The notes: a model not told the origin generated them from the letters alone. A DNA stretch of 64,000 nt from Mesaphorura yosii (GCA_009869945.1 WIXG01000273.1:1-64000); one strand, 5' to 3'. Positions 45,401-61,242 are shown, counted from the first letter of the stretch. A program made the numbers and translations.

Positions 45401-48400
45401 GCAACGTCGCAGAATGCGCAGCCTTGAGAGTCGAGACGAGCGTTTTCCCAAAATTAAAGTTGATTCGTCTTGTACGCAGCAAATTGCAGAAATGACGTCT
45501 CGTCTAATCGAGATTATCGACCTTAATCGACAAATCCGACTCCTGCGCTTTCTCATGCTGGCTTTGAGTGCCGCCTGATTTGCAGCCTGGCCCACGAAAT
45601 CCGGTGCGAGCGAACGGCGAATAACGAGGCTAATTTTTCATGATTAACGATAACAACAGAAATATTTCCACTGTTCTTTGTGTCTGGGTCATTAGAACTA
45701 AGAAGAACCGCGCTGCTTCAGTCGTCGTCTGCCTTGTGTTTTTGTATATTTCATGCGCGTAAATATTCTACGAAGTTTTCCTTCAAAATATGCGAATTTG
45801 CGTTTTTGACTACATTTTAATATTTACTTGGTCTGTGTCGCAATTAAAATCTCGGAAAACATTTAGTGCCCAAACTTTTCTAATTTACATAACCAACTGT
45901 GTTCGAAACGCAGTCAAAGCATTGCGAAAGTATTTTATGCCTCCAAGTTTTGCGCTAAAGACGTTCCCTAGAAGCCTTCTGAACTGTATGTAAATAGTAA
46001 AAACCACACATTTCAATTTTCCAAATCGCAAAATTAGTTTTATGGCTTTTCTTTGCATGAAATGAATTCACAGTCAAAAGGAAATGAAATACATCACAAA
46101 ACTTCAGCCTTCTTTATAAATTCTGAAAATTTACTGATTTTGGGGAGCGATGCCGTCTGAAACGGAATACAATTAAAAAATCAAGAGGCCATAATTATAA
46201 TTCGCGTGAGTACGATTTTGCTCTGCGAATTTGTACCCCAGTCTTTTTCATCAATCAAGAATTCGAGCCCGCTTTTTAAAATACTTTCTCGGTCAAAGTT
46301 AAGTCAGGCTTCTCAAACATTTAATTTTCTGCAACAGCTAATTCATAATTTATTATCCTCGAATTAGAAAAAATTCATCATCAGAAACTTTAAAACTTTT
46401 TCTGAATGCCCGCTCCTTTTCGTGAGTCTAGTGGCTGCAAGTAAGGAATTTCTTCTGTTACGTAACACTACTCGGACGGACGAACGACGGAGAAGGGCAC
46501 GGGATGCGGGCGGGAGTCGACGAGTCACTGTCACACGACTCAGTAAACGCGTCTCACGCCTTGCCTGCCTTCTTCTACCCGAATCCCGGATTTTGCATTT
46601 TGCAGCGAGTCTCCATAAATCTAATTTATTTTATAATAAATATCGTGTTATTTTCATTTGAATTACATTCATTATTCACATTAAGCCCTTGTTATTTTCC
46701 ATTATTATTATTTTTGGCTCCCGCATGCGAGATTCAAAAATCCTGAAAAAAGCAGAAATACCAAAAACTTCATCGTTTCTCGCGTATTTTGATTATTTGG
46801 CGAGGGTTTGTGTGGTTTCCCTTGATTGAGTTTCGACTCGAATTCTGTGGCAAGTGGCAAGCCTCCGCACGGCCGTGGAGGGCTCGAATGTTAATTTATA
46901 CTACCAGGCGACGCTCAAGTTTAAGAGCCTCGTCAAACTTGGATCGTCTTGTCAAGGAATCGGAATTCAATAACGCACCGCTGAAAAGTAATCTTTTGTG
47001 CTTCGTATTTCACTTTTCAAATTTTTCTTTGAGGGCTCAAGCTCGCTACCCCGTCCACCACACGCAAACCCGGTCTTCTCGTTCTCTTATTTATTTATAA
47101 ACATTTCAGCATATTTGTGTGTTCGAGTTTAGTCAAGTGCAATGATGATGAAGAAGATGAAGCAGAAAAAGTCTAAAGTAAAGTAAACGGAATAAAAAAA
47201 CCTTTCAATAATCCACTACTTTGTAGTTACTTACTCACCAAAATGTATTGTAGTGTTTTTGAGGTTTCTCGGAGGTAAAAAGATTCGCATATCGTGAAAG
47301 TGCTCAGGCAGCGTATTGTGAAATTGTGATGTTGTGCTCGTACCCACAAAGACCGTCTGCCTGGCCTTTCGTGGAACGTCTCGCAAAATAAAGTTTCTTT
47401 GATTTTTCGCTTTGCCTGTCCGCTAACCCGCGACGGGCTTCCTTTTCAGCGGGACCGGGCGTGTGCCCATCCCGTCTCCGCTTTGAGAACCTGCCTATTT
47501 TATTATTTGTAGTTGAACATTCCGCGGAATTTATATTTATACAAGAAATTTTCCTCTGCGTCGCGTCATCTCTTTTATAATGTGTACTCACATTTTGGGC
47601 TGATTCCTGATCCCTCTCAAGATTTCCACCCGAGTGTTTCCCGACCTTGTGCGTTGCTTTCTGCCCAGAGTGTTTGTGCCGTGGCAGACGTTGACGTGAA
47701 TCGAATTAGACTCGCCTCACTTGCGCCATGTCAACTGCCATGACTGCCAGCGTGTGAGTAAATGTAATGCCAAATGATTAATAATGGATTCTTAATAAGT
47801 CGTGCAGACTCGTTAATCTCGGGCCGAGCAGGAAGCAAGAAACCCGGAGACAATCGTGCAGTGCGCGATGACGTCTGTCTTCCGATCAAGTGGCTTCTCG
47901 CCTGTTTCCACACCAAAACAGCTAAACTCTGCACAAAGGAAGCTGTGATCACACAAATGATATTTCTGCGAGCGAGCGCCTGATCTCACGATTCGCACAC
48001 AACAGACTCCCTTATTTTATTTATTGTGCAGGAGCAGACACTCGTCCGCACATGATTCTCACTAACATAAGCAAAACATAAAAATACACAGAGTTTTACG
48101 TGCTGTGTGTCTATTTTTAAAAATGTAATTCTTTCAATTTTTTCACGAAAAAAATATTCGTAAAATGTGAAATTGCTACACACCCAAAAATCGGCTCGGC
48201 TCGCCTCGCCTGTCCGTGTATTTATGTTGCCTCGTGAAGCGGAACCTCTTGTCTGGCTTCTGGCAGTTTTGCGTTTGTGGGTCGAGTTTGTCGCGTCACT
48301 TTTCTGCGTATCGCCGTGAAATTGCACAGCTTGCTTACGAGGAATTGCATTTAATATCCTGGAGCCCCGCTTCGAGCACGGCGAGCTCCATCTGAACACC

Positions 48401-51400
48401 GAGACCAGCACACACAATTCACACCAATCTGACAGAGTCGTCAAATTAGTGCAAATTAAGTTATGGCATGTGAACGCGTCAGCGAATTTCGCGACGCGCC
48501 GTTCGTCACTCGCAGTGCTCCTCGAGAAATTTGACAACGCGAAATGGCACAGCAAAGCGCCATTTTACCCAATTGCACGGGAGCAAATCATCAGAGCGTA
48601 TGCGAAAATATTCTGTACGCAAATTGGCAATTATGGCTTAAATTTCTCATAACACAATAATAAGTTAGTTACGGTTCAGCAGTCGAACGTGAAAGGATGT
48701 GAGCAACACAAGCAAATTTTTCTCATCACAAGTGGAATTGAATTGATCTGATCAAAAATTCTCTCTTCCTTATTATTTCCTACCCTTTTTGTGCTGCTTT
48801 GGCATTGTGGCCATGAAACTTCATGACAATGCGCGAATGACTGTGATCGATACCTTTGTAAATTGAGTGCATTCCTGCCTGCAGGATTGCCATCATGGAC
48901 CAAATCCCGAAGCGGTTGAGAAAATAATATAAACAAAATTCGTACCTCGGTTATCAATTATTGAGTATCATAATTTTGGGAAGTCATAATTTAATTTCAC
49001 GTAAAGACGTATTTCCCTGAAAATTGGTGTACTTTCTAGCCAATCAGGGAAACCCTGCCAAGGCCTCCACAACACAACTGAAGAAGAGCGGAGCACCAAC
49101 AAGAAAGTCTGACTGTAGTGCATAGGAAATACGGGCTCGTTGTTGACAGTTTGTACGAATGTGGCTTTTATTATTGCAAACTCACTCGCGAATGATTGCT
49201 GTTTGGCAGTTTGTAAAACACGAAATAAGATCAACTTTACGACCAGCTCTTCTTATTTTCATCAGGCGAATGCATCATTTCTCATCTTGCATCGTAAACA
49301 CAGTTTGAGATGCGTTGAGGTATAACTAATTTGTAGTTAACCTTTTTCGTCCGTCTCGTCTCTCGTCGCGACTTTAACGATTTCGGTTTTATTAGCCCGT
49401 GCTTTTTGTGGAGAGATGCTTCGAGCTGTTGTCTGCTTCGAGATGACGCATACGAGGGACGAGCAAAGAAGGACGGTTAAAGTCAGTTTTCGTATCTCTT
49501 ATAATTCGTATGTCAGTCGTATCCGGCGATCCAGCAGCCTCCGCCAGCAATCATGAAATTCCATCATGCATGACAATTCTGGGCACAACGGGCAGGAGAA
49601 ACCGGCCGTGCGCACCGAAAATATAAATAATAATGACGATTCGGGCAGCAAAAGCAGTAATATTTATTTTAAAATGTTACGATCAGTTGTCAACCTGACT
49701 CATGACATGACGCTGCGACTGAGAACTGAGAGCGACTCGTTTTCCTTGCCCGTGCCAGTTTCGAGAGATTAGTACCGTAAAAGATGTGATGGAGGCGCTT
49801 TTACGAGCGCTTTTGTCAAATGTCACTCATATCTTGTAATTTCCCTTAATAATTTCCATCATTCAGAGCTGCCCTCGTCTTCGCTGCTTGTTTATTGCAA
49901 TTGTTGTGCCGTCCCTCTCTAAACCGTAAACCTGAATTTGCGAATTATGAGAAATGTAATATGAAGAAGTATTTTCGCGTGACGCGTGAGAAGATGTATT
50001 TCGAAAGTAAAATTCCTGAAGCGAACTCCAATCAGCGAATATTCCCGTGCAGACAGACAGTCCCGGCACTTGTCTCTTCGCTAATTCCTTCGCGATTTTG
50101 CCCTTCTTTGTTTAAAGTCGACTTCGTTTCGCCAGGCGTACCAGGAATATTACGCTGGGGGATCTAATTTCTTTGTCCCTGAGCCTTGGGTTTAAATTTA
50201 GTCGAATTTTGAAAGTTTTTATTTTCGCATGGGCACAGGTACGAGTTACGAATTCAAGAACATAAAAATGTTTTCGTGTACGAGTAATACGAGTGAGTAA
50301 GGCATAATTAACTTGTGCTTGTTTGTGTCTTCACAATTTGAGGTACCTCACCTCGTTTCGCGGATGTGGATGGCATGGCGGCCGCTTTAATGTGAGCAGA
50401 AGCACGACTCGCCTGATTGATTTTACGATTCTCGAGGAATTGTAGCCAAAATGCAATTAGCATTTTTATGGGCTGGTACACGAGACGCCTGACCATATTC
50501 GGAGATGCTGGGACCCAGAATTTAATTTTAAAGTCGCTAAAAATAAGCGTTCGCGTCGGGTATAAAGGAAATTGCGGCGCTCGGTCCTTTCCCTTCTATC
50601 GACTGGAGGAGTCAACAACATCGACGACACTCCGTCGCCACAAGTCTCCATTTTTCAGCTTCACGAAATCTAAAACTTGCGTGCCATATCGCCTTGTTCA
50701 TGTGTTAGCAGATAAGTTAGCCGATAAGTTCTAGGCAGCGTGTATGTGCTGGTCTCTTGTCGACCGTAGTTTAGCAAGGTGAGGGTGAATTATTAACTTG
50801 CAGTTTAGGAGTTGATTTAATTTTTAGGTCGTATTAAATATTAACGTTAGGCCAGAGCGTCCGAAAGAGCAGAGCAGGGCAGAGCAGAGCAGCAGTACAA
50901 AATGTAAATGTAAGTGAAAGCCCGCTCGGGCTCGCGTTGCGTGCTTGCGTTGTTTTATTAATAAGCTTTTATTATAGCATAGCAACGATAACGGTAGCGC
51001 CAGTGCATAAGCTTCAAGATTGCATGTTTCAGAATTTTCACGGCAAGATCTTCTCGTGTAGCACGAAGGGAGTCCGGTTGGGAGGAGGGCGGATGAACCA
51101 CCGACGCCGGCAAGGGACTGCAATTAAGAACACATAATAGATTCCCAAACTCTGACCTGCCCGCCGAGTGGAAGCGGAAAAGGAAGCCACCTCCGGATTT
51201 TATTGTGTATTTTATGATCTGCGGAGTAATTAAACGTTGTGGTTTCCAACTGTGAGACTGTGAGAGTGAAATGGGATAAGAACCTTGAAACTTGCTATGA
51301 CACTGGTTGAGCGGCCCGAAGTAATTAATTAGAATTTAATGCACTGCACTCGAGCTGAGCTGCTACGGCGTGCACAGCTCAGGTGAAGAAGTGGACAAAG

Positions 51401-54400
51401 TAGAATAGAACACAACTTTTCTTGTTTCTTCTCCGAACACCGTCGAGACTCCGGCTTGGAAACAACATCCGCCCAAGCAATGAAATCCGAGTGTCCGGCG
51501 CTCCACGTCTCGCGTCATGCTCACGCGTAAGTCAGCTCAGAGTCTGTCTGCTTTCTCCTCTTCCTGCCCTTCGTTTCGATTTGCTCAATTTCAGTCTCCA
51601 TTATTTATTTAAGCCAGTGTAATTCAATACAAGTCCGAGGAGCCGGTTTTTTCGGTTCCGTTCCTGCTTCGGACGTCACCAGGCAAATTAATCCGGTTGC
51701 AGTAATAGAACAATGTTCATTAAATTGACGACTGAACATGAGACAATTCCTTCTCACCCCGTGTTTATTCAGTTAGAAAAGCGAAGCAGACACAAAACGA
51801 ACGAAAATTTTCCGCTCATCCATTTTAATTATTTATTATTCGCTATTCGCCGCGCCTGAAGACTTTCCCTCGCCGCCACGCCGTCGTCTCGCCTTTTATC
51901 ATTTCCTTGTTCAAGACGCCCGTATAAGCACATGTAATTAATTCTGGTCCTGCTCAGATTCCGAGAATCCTCGCGTACGCAAATCAGACTCCTTTTGGGT
52001 ACTGCTTTGTCCATTCTGCTAATTACAATCCGACTTCAGAGGATTGTGAAGAGTTTTGTCCTTGCTTAGATAATATTTTGTATGAAATTCCACACGCTCA
52101 AGTGCAAGGCGTAAATTTGGCTTTGCGAATTTCTGACATCGAATGCCATTGAATTTCAGCTGCCGTACAAATTGATTTAATTCCCAGCCATTCTAAAATT
52201 GAGCCTACTACAATTCAGTCCGCTCAATTCATTCGCTGTATTTATCGGACTTCTTTACATTAATCATTCGAGTGCCAATGCTTGTTTGAAGTTGATAAAG
52301 TTTATGCAAAGCACAAATAAACGCAAAGCCATTAAGACTTTGAAGTTGGTCGGTGAAAATTCTTTCATTCCACTGCCACTCTGCAATTTGCTTGATGAGA
52401 TTGACTGACTGACGTCAATTCGCAGGGAATCGTGGAAAGTCATCGCCGTCGTCTCTCTCTGTCATTTTTTCCCGTTTAATTCCTTGCGCGTTCTTCTTGT
52501 TTGATTGCTTCGTGCGCTGGCTGGCTCGTTTAATTAATTTGCGCTTGAAATATGACGCAGAGCGAAGTCCATCTCATTAAAATTAATTGTTAATGTCCAG
52601 AACTTGAAACCGAACAAAAAGTAAAATAAGAAAAAAGACAGTCGAATAATACAGGCCTCGTGACTGAATTTTAATTATATTTGTGATGTATTGCGTCTGA
52701 AACTGAGCCGTGAATCTAAATTGACTCGCGTCTTTCTGTGAATAATTTTCTGGATTAATTGCGCTGGACACGCGCCTGTCTGAATTTCCATTGTGCCTCG
52801 TGTATTCCATTATTCCGACAAATTTGTGTTCATTATCCACTCCATCGAGCATTCAGCGTCGTCCATCACAGCAATGCACTTGAAAGAGGAGAGTAAACGT
52901 AATGGTAATGCTCAAGTTGATTTAATTAATTTAAAATGTCTGTCTGCCACAGCCGTGGTAACAGTACAAGTAGGAAAGTAAAGAATGGCATAAACGCAAG
53001 AGCGTCGATGAATCGCATGGTTTTAGTTTTGGCTGAGGCTTTGGCTGTGCAAAGGCTTGCGGGCGAACACGAAGTATTCGTCGTTCATTAATTGCATGTA
53101 ATTACGATCTGGAATTGGTATCATTACGGTGCGGTCGCGGTGAATAGAAGATGAACGGTTCTGCATGCATTTGGCGATGGCAAAGGAGTACGAATTACGG
53201 CACGGCCCGGCTGCTTCCTGCACTCTGCGCCGTGCTCCGCCGGCATGGCACTTGATACTGAAATTAGTGTCCACTAAAACTCACTCCTCTCGAGAAAAGA
53301 GGGAGAAATCTACTTCTCAGAGTCCGGACGTAAGAGGCAGAGGCAGTAGTACGCAGAATTGTGTGCAGATAAATTGAAACGGTATATTTACTCTGTTTGC
53401 TTTCTCCTTGCTGGGCTGGCTTTCTTTATTCTCGGACCTGCGAATGCAATGCGAGGCAAAGCAAGGAGCCCACGAGAGCTAGAGCGAAAGGAGGACGAGC
53501 AGTTAAGAAAAGATGGATTGGATTCATTGAAATAGAAGAAAAGACCTTCAATAACTGTACAATGGGATAGGTTTACGTTTCTGCTTCTGCTCTCTCGATC
53601 AATAATTGAGAATCATTAACTAAGTGCATTGCTTCTTGCACTTGGACTCTCCTCGGGCCCATTATTCTCCCGTCCACTCTCCGGGCAGGCAGGCAAACAG
53701 GCACTTGAGTCTCTATTTTTATCTCCATCTCGGAAAAATTAAGACCGGACCCAATTAATAACATTGATCAAACCAGGCCAGGCAGAGTGCCATTCACCAC
53801 TCGCCATTCGCCTTTCGCCGTACGCTCCCTGTCTGGTCCGATTAATCTTGGCGCCCCGCTCTGAATATTGATTCCTGCTGGGCTGGACAGACAAATTGTT
53901 TTATGAGTGCTCCCGATGCGCGTCGGCGTCGCACGTCCTGAATGGGCGACATCGTCGAGGGACCTTTTCGCGACACGCATCGCATCACTCACACTCACCT
54001 TGAGCGCTCTGGAGGAAACCCTGCGCTCTGTCCGTATCGACTTGCCATTATCATTTCCATGATAATGACCGTGACGCGAAAAAGTCAAGGTAGCACGCAG
54101 GCCCGCAAAGAACAGCAATGAAGAACGAACAGTCAGCTTTTTCGTTCTTGAAATCTTTTACCTGACTTTACTTCTCCAACGCACAATCACGCGTGCACGA
54201 TAAGCGTGCCCTTTGATCTTAAAGTCATTTTCTTGCGGTGCTGTGCTGATGATTACGCAAGTACATCAATGATGACAAAAAATAAGACAAATTTCGTTTT
54301 AGTTGGGCCAAATCATCAGCGGCTGCATCACTCGACCGTTTCCTTTTATTCGCATTCGCGTTGACGTCGTTTCTCGTTTCAGTGGAGGGCGAGGAGGCAT

Positions 54401-57400
54401 TACGCGATGCGACGATTATTATTCCAGTCAACTAGACATTTAACTTGAGTGATTTCAAAGGCAGCCACGGCGTGATGTTGCTGTGCTGGAAAAAGTTGTC
54501 TTGTCGTCATCACAATTGTGCTATGCCGTGTCGTGGCAGGCAGAAGTTTACGCTTGTTAAAGATTTCCGCCTTTCTACCTTAATTTTCTACGACCTGCTG
54601 CTCTGCTTCTTCTTTTCCCATCCGCTTTTTGATCTGGCATTCGGAGCGACACGTTTTAAAGTGAAGGACGAGAATTGGAAGGTCTTTCTCGTAGCCAGTC
54701 GCGAATTAGAAACTGACTGTCTTTTTCTCGAGCGTTCTCGTACTCAGAAATCTCGTTCCGTGATGAATTGCATGCATGCAGATCAGTGCACCAGGCGAAG
54801 ACACGCGGATTTAAGGCAGTCGAGAAGGTTGCAAATGCGAGCATTTTGAGTTCATTTTCTCCTCGGCCTGGCCAGCAGAGTCGGTCGGAGACGTGCCACG
54901 AGCGCAGGCACCACGGATAATAGCAGTGCTGATGGTAATCACTTATTCCGGGCCCGCCATTCCGTGCCTCGGTGAAAATGCCAGTCGTGCCTGCTTGGTC
55001 TGATCGCCGTGCTGATGAGAGCAGCACAGGAAAGCAGCAGCGAGAATTCAGGAGAAAGGAGCATTGTCAGTGAGTGTGGGCTGGAAGAGAGAATAGTATT
55101 CAATTGAGTTTTTCAGTTCAGTTCACACTGAATTCGGGCCGCAGAGAAACGACGCGGTGAATGGTGAATGTCTAGCGTGGAATTGGGCAAGACAAGGCAA
55201 ATGCAGCAGGCTTTCGCACCGGTCGGACGGACGGAGGCAGGAAGATGCTGGTGATGATTGCGAGAAGAAGAAGTGAGAAATGTTCAAGAATAAGCAGTCC
55301 TGTCTTTCGTTCGGCGAAGCGCTGCTGAATGGGAAGTGAAAGGCTGAAAGGAAATGTTGAGGCGTAAAAGGAAAGATATAAAATAAAAAGAGGAAAGTTC
55401 TAATAGATTATTTAATTTTGCGGTGTGGTGCGGGCAGATCTTAAAACTCCTCTGTCGAGGGGCAGTCTTGAATTTCGCTCATGCGGCGGTTGCTCGGCCC
55501 CAGTTTCATGTTTCACGGCGCCGTAATGGAAACTCAGCGCAATGAGAAATTGTGGCGGCGGGTCGGAACGAACAAGTGACAGCTCGTCTAGGTCGTCTCG
55601 CCAGCAGAATCGCAGTGTAGATGCTGGCAGCCCTTAACTAATTAGGTCGTGCATAATTTAGCTCGTATGTGTTCGCTCGCTCCTTGAAGGTCAGCCCCCG
55701 CACTCGTCTCGCAGTCGCACACACGCCAGAACAAAGCCCGGCTTGGCTCGAAATTAATCGACACTCGACGTTGCGTTTTGTGGCATACGTAGGCTGTAAA
55801 ATTTTTGGTCCACTAAGTTTTGATACTTTTTTTATCTGCTCGGTTGCACCGAGAAGATGTTTTCGTTGGCTTGGCTTGGACTGCACTCCGGCTGACAGCT
55901 AGACTAGACTCCTTCCTTGGCCGGGACGCGTTATTAATGCATAGGTAAACTTTCCTCAGAATTTTTGGAGAAGGAGCATCTGAATTAATATTGACAAACT
56001 ACCGTGTTCGCTACCCGAAGAATGCTACGCGAACATTATGAGAACTTTTGCTTTATTTCCATTTGAACAGAATAATTTATTCTTTCAACAGCTGTTGTTT
56101 CTGCTGGGCCAACACAATGGCAGCGGAGCCAACGAGTTGTTCTCGTGCCATGCAGTAAGAAACTGGCTAACATGCTGGCGAGATAAGAAAATAGAAAACT
56201 GATTCCTCACGGTGATATAAATTACTTGCGGCAACGCTGGCTAACAGACAACGAGCGCGAAACCGAAATACCACACAATTAAACGCCATGACGAACTGCG
56301 CCGGGCACGAACGCAAAATAAAACGGGTACGAAACAAAAATATTCGGCCACAAAATGGAGCACCAGCACCAGCATGAGCTCATGAATTAAGTTCGCCAAT
56401 TGGCGTCGGCTTAAGTGGATGACTCAAAATTGGATTCGCATTCCGAATCTAAAGCCACAATGCAATGCGCAAAGCGCGTGGAGCTTTGCTGTGGCTGAGT
56501 CGGAGAAGGGATTAAGGCAAGGGAGTTGGAAGAAATTGGAAAGATAAAGAGGAAATATTATAATAGGACGACGAGCAAAATGTAAAATGGATTTTTGTGT
56601 TTCGGATTTTGTTGTCTTTGAGAGACAGGAGCCAGAAACAATAATAATAATTCATGCAGGTAGGCCCACAACGCGCCAAGGCCGACCGAATTTATAGATT
56701 TAAGCCTGTGTGAGGGGACCGGAGTTGGAAGAAGCGCAGAACGATTATTATAATAATATTTTGGTATAAAGAGAGATTGCATGAGAATGAGTTTCCCGAC
56801 GCGATGCGCGAGACAATGAAGAACGACGACGACGGTGAGGTGAAGCGCTTTCTCTCAACGGGAAAACCCTTTTCAGGTTCAGACTTAAAAGAAAAGATTT
56901 TGTTACTGTATTATTCATAAGCTCTCGAATTGAGCAGACATGAGCACGAGCACACACGGCTTCGACCCACCGTGCATGCGAATTTAAATTATTCACTTTA
57001 AGTGAAAAGAAAGTGAATTTGTACTCGGCTCCATTTAAATGGCTCACTGCCTTCACTCCGCCTAATGTCGGCGAGAGTATAGCATGGCGTGAGCCATGCC
57101 GGTCGCTTCGCACCCGGATTTCGGCCCAAATCCAATGCAAATGATGATTGGACGCCAAGGAGACGATGACGCTGGGAATTGGCAAAGTGTGACGCGTCAG
57201 TACATTCAAGGCCCTCGTCACCATTGACACGTTTGCATTTTTCTCGCTCACCACAGCCACAGCGGCCGAGTTATGTAAATGCAAATCCTGAGCATTCTCA
57301 ATGTAAATACTCACATGCGGAGCGAGCGAGCGTACATCATTTACAAGACAAATTACATTCATCCAATTCCCTATGCAAATATTTTGCCATCTCATGGCGA

Positions 57401-57544
57401 CGAACGACGACGAGGAGGCAGGCAGGCAGTGTGTCACACGCAGGCAGCGGCAGCGGCGGTGGCGTGAAGGTATTCGTGAATCGGAACCGCAAACCGAAAC
57501 CTAAGCTGCCAGGCGAGCCACCGACCCAACCGAACCGAATCGCA

Positions 57545-57570
57545 AAATGGCAAATGGCAAATGGCAAATG
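57545..57570. repeat. AAATGGC 7-nt tandem repeat
   Basis: Three perfect units plus AAATG. Confidence 0.9.
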
Positions 57571-60500
57571 ACTTTTCTTCGTCGTTCGTCTTCGACGTTC
57601 ACTCGTAGCGTTAATCTTTATCATTGCGCGGTGCGGTTCTGCTGCTGCCTGGAAACAAAACAACTACTACTGCTACCCGCACTCCGCATTCTGGAGACAG
57701 TTAATGGAAATTCTATTTAAATTTTGTCTCCACGACGCAAAGAAATGTTATGCAAATGTGAAATTTCGCGAATTCCGTATTACTCCGAATGAGAATGAAT
57801 TCTTCTGGCATGACAATTGCTCCATGCGTAAACATGGTAAGGTCGCGTCGACTGCATCGCTTGAAATATGTTTTTCGATGTGAGCCAGCAAAAGAGTCGA
57901 GAGAGCCGATGCGGAGCGAACTCCTTGCTTCTTCTGCAGGAGTGATTTAATTTATGCACTTTGCAACGCACAAGAAAAAGAATTTGTAAGCACAAAAGTT
58001 TTCTATGCCTTTTTCTGCTCTGAATGCAGTCAGTGCCCAGTGCATTGGCCGGCCCAGTCGAGACTCGCGAGTTGGTAAACACGAGAAGGAACGAGCACGA
58101 GAGTGGAGTGGTTTTGTAATTAGTTTCTCTTTCTGTACTGGATGCTGTACGCTGCTGTTTTCCTCTCCAGCTCCTAATACAGTGCTGTACATACTTACTT
58201 GGAAGTATTAAACCAGAAAACGAGTAAAGTAAAGGAAATTACTTTCGGCTCAGCCGCCGCTATCTCGCGTGCCGTGCTGTGCTGCGCAATGCTGGGTCGG
58301 ATTATTCATACCATGCCTGCCGTCCCTACAGAGCATGAAATTCTTCCGAAAAATGCTCGCTGGTCGAGAAAACATGTTGCTTACTTGCTTCTCTTCTTGC
58401 TCGTCTGCTTGCTGCTTGTTTTGGCATAAAATGAATACAAATGCTCACTCGCCGAATTAACGATGGCCGAGAGTCTGGGCGCTGTGGCTCGTATTGCTCG
58501 TGCTGCTGCTACTGCGTTGCAAACGATAATTATTCTGATGATGAGCGTAATGACGCTGCTGCTGTGCGGAGCGGAGTTCATGCCACGCCACGCCGAGCAG
58601 CATTTTTCAAAAGGGATTTAGCTCAGCAGTGCTCAACTCGCAATCAGCCAAATGCGATGCTTTCTCTTAATGCATACTTAATACGCTCGCGCTCCTGCTT
58701 TTTTATTTTTTATTTCTTTCTCCGCTTCAATCTTCTTTCGAAGTGTTGCATTTACATTCACACGTTGCGTTGTTGATGCGTTCTTTTTTTTTGTTGTTTA
58801 CGGTGTGGCTTTGAGGTAGCGTTTTATTTCTCAATACCGTCGTTCACTTTACAGAAACGCCCGTGCGCCTGAGCTATCGGTGCGGAGCTTTCTTCAGCGT
58901 GTGTCGCTGTCTTTCCCATCCATTTATCACGCACGAGTCTCATCTTTCGCTCTGTTAAGCTGCTGCTGCTGTACGGTAACCTGTCGAAAGACGAATTCCT
59001 TCGCTGTAGCTGTTGAGGATGTAATTTATCATGAATTATTGTTCATCAATCAAGCATCCTCCGACATTCTTGCCACGTGGCGTGGCGAGGCGACGCGCAG
59101 AAAGTCGCCAATTGCACCTGCAGCGCAATTATGAATCGCTTATCAAAGTTCGGTGATTTCCCTTTCCTTCTTCGTGACCTTTGCTTGTCTGTCGCTGTGT
59201 TTTCGCATTCTAGCTACCTGTGCCCATAATTCAAAGATTCAGAGGAGAAAAGCCCCCATGCTGGACAAAAGTTTTGCGCTACTGCCTGCGGACTGGAAAA
59301 CATGTTCTTTCAATTTCTCCGCAGATTAAAAAGTTGTGGACATGCTGCATTCTTCATGATGATAGCGACTCGTAATTCCATTCCGCAACCGTGAACGAGT
59401 TTCGTCTGCCGTTTTTTTTTAGGAACGTCTCAATCTGTGCGAGCCGCTCCTGTCTTTCACACTTTTCGCACGCCACGAATTCAAGATCACGACGAATTTG
59501 TGAATGCAGGGATTTATTTTAAGCCGCGCACTCTGTGTACTCGTTCATATTCGCGTATTTGTGTAAATTAAGGCCATTGAAGCATTTAGGCATTTATCGC
59601 AATCCATCTCGGACGTAAAATTAAATACGTTGTGTGCATGGTGGGTGGCAGGAGCATTTACGATCGCCATCAAAGTACTCGAAACTCGTAGAATGAATGC
59701 ACCGGAGTGAAAAGTCAACATGTTGACTTTGCTGATTGCCGAAATCCAGCAGCCAAGCAGCCGCAGCGGTGAAGCAATTCTTGCGTGCATGCGTCTTCTC
59801 TCCCGATTATTAATTAATACCGTTCATTAGGTTATCTCATTTGAGCGCGAGCTCGCATTCCGAATTGGGCTGGATTTCGGCCGGCACACTTTCTCCGTTG
59901 CAAATGGAAATCGCGAATCGCAATTTCCAGTTTGCAATTTAGCCATGAACCAATTACTCTGTTAATTACTGAAAGGAAGGGCTGCCTGGCCGACCTCTCG
60001 TCTCGGCATTTAGGGCTTTTAGCATTTTAGCTTGATGGCGTGCAGTCGTAAACTTCGAATGGCTCTAAATTAGGCATAATTGGCAATTTCCTACGGAAGA
60101 GTGAGTTTTTACTGCCCGACCAGCCACCTTTTACGTCACGCGAATAATTAAGTTTATTACGCTTTTGGAGTCGTGCAATTTCGAAATCCTGCCCCAATTT
60201 TATGCGCCAGCCTTGGCCTTTCGCTGCTGCTCGCCGAATAATTATTTTCTAATACAGCTTTACTGTGTTCGCACAAAGCAGGAACTCGTAGCGTGACATT
60301 TCCAAGTGCGGCATGAATTTCTTATCGAGACAGCCCTCTTTCATATCGGACAGGGAAAGCAGGAGACGGTCAGGGTAGGCTCATAACCAAGCCTGGTTTT
60401 TATTAATATTAATATTTTGCTCCTCGTTTATCGAACCTGGCACAATGAAGACTGAATGACGCAGCTTTGAAGTCCGCCTGCCTGCACGTCTTTGCGAAAA

Positions 60501-61242
60501 TGACAAAACCTTCAAGCAGAGCTGAGCAGAGGACAAAGATTGTTTTCTCATTTGTCGTCCGGCGTTTTGAGGCTGAGGCGCTATTGAAATTGACTCCGTT
60601 TCATCTGCATAAATTACAATTCATGCATGACACATTGCAAGGATCGAACGCGCAAATTTCAAATTTAGCGCAGGCAATCTTTGACGTTATTTCGGCTTCG
60701 AACGCGAGCGCGCGGACGCGGGCAAAGCGGCCTGCCTTTTCACTGCATGCCTTGATGCGACACTGCGCGAAGAATCGCATCGAAATTGGCTGTCAAGCAG
60801 TGAAAGAGAGCAGAGCTCAGAAATTTGAAGTCATGGCTGCTCCCATCGAGTACGTACGTGGTTCTCAATATATCGAGAGTGAAGTGGAAGCAATTTCATA
60901 TGCGCCTATTGAGTAGATTGAATTTGTCTTTACGACCGACCAACTTTCTTCCGCCGCGCCGTCGCGCATGAAGGTTAGCTGACCAACCTACTCGGGCACT
61001 CTTCAGCGTACGCGTACGTAATAAGGTCCGATCAAAGTAATGAATGCCCACTGGGATGGCGGCGGTAGTGTCAGCGTAATGCAGCACGGCTTGAATAATA
61101 CACCCAATGCAGACTGCTCGCAGAAACTTTTGTTCAGCAGTGGGCAATGAGAGAAAGTGGGACATGAAGCAGGAGCAGCAGAATGAGGAAAGACGGCCGG
61201 GCCGGCCTTGATATTGGAATAAGAATGGGAAAGTTGTTGGTC

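Noticed and set aside
47986-48555. 189-codon minus-strand ORF
   Set aside because: Residue composition looks random and Cys/Ser/Arg-heavy; no family and no supporting signals.
56748-57437. 229-codon minus-strand ORF
   Set aside because: Longest ORF in the empty region, but it shows no domain, no low-complexity or helix pattern typical of protein, and no splice or poly(A) context; one ORF of this size in 64 kb is not far from chance.
60467-60916. 149-codon plus-strand ORF
   Set aside because: Starts with TTG, no recognisable motif, surrounded by non-coding DNA.
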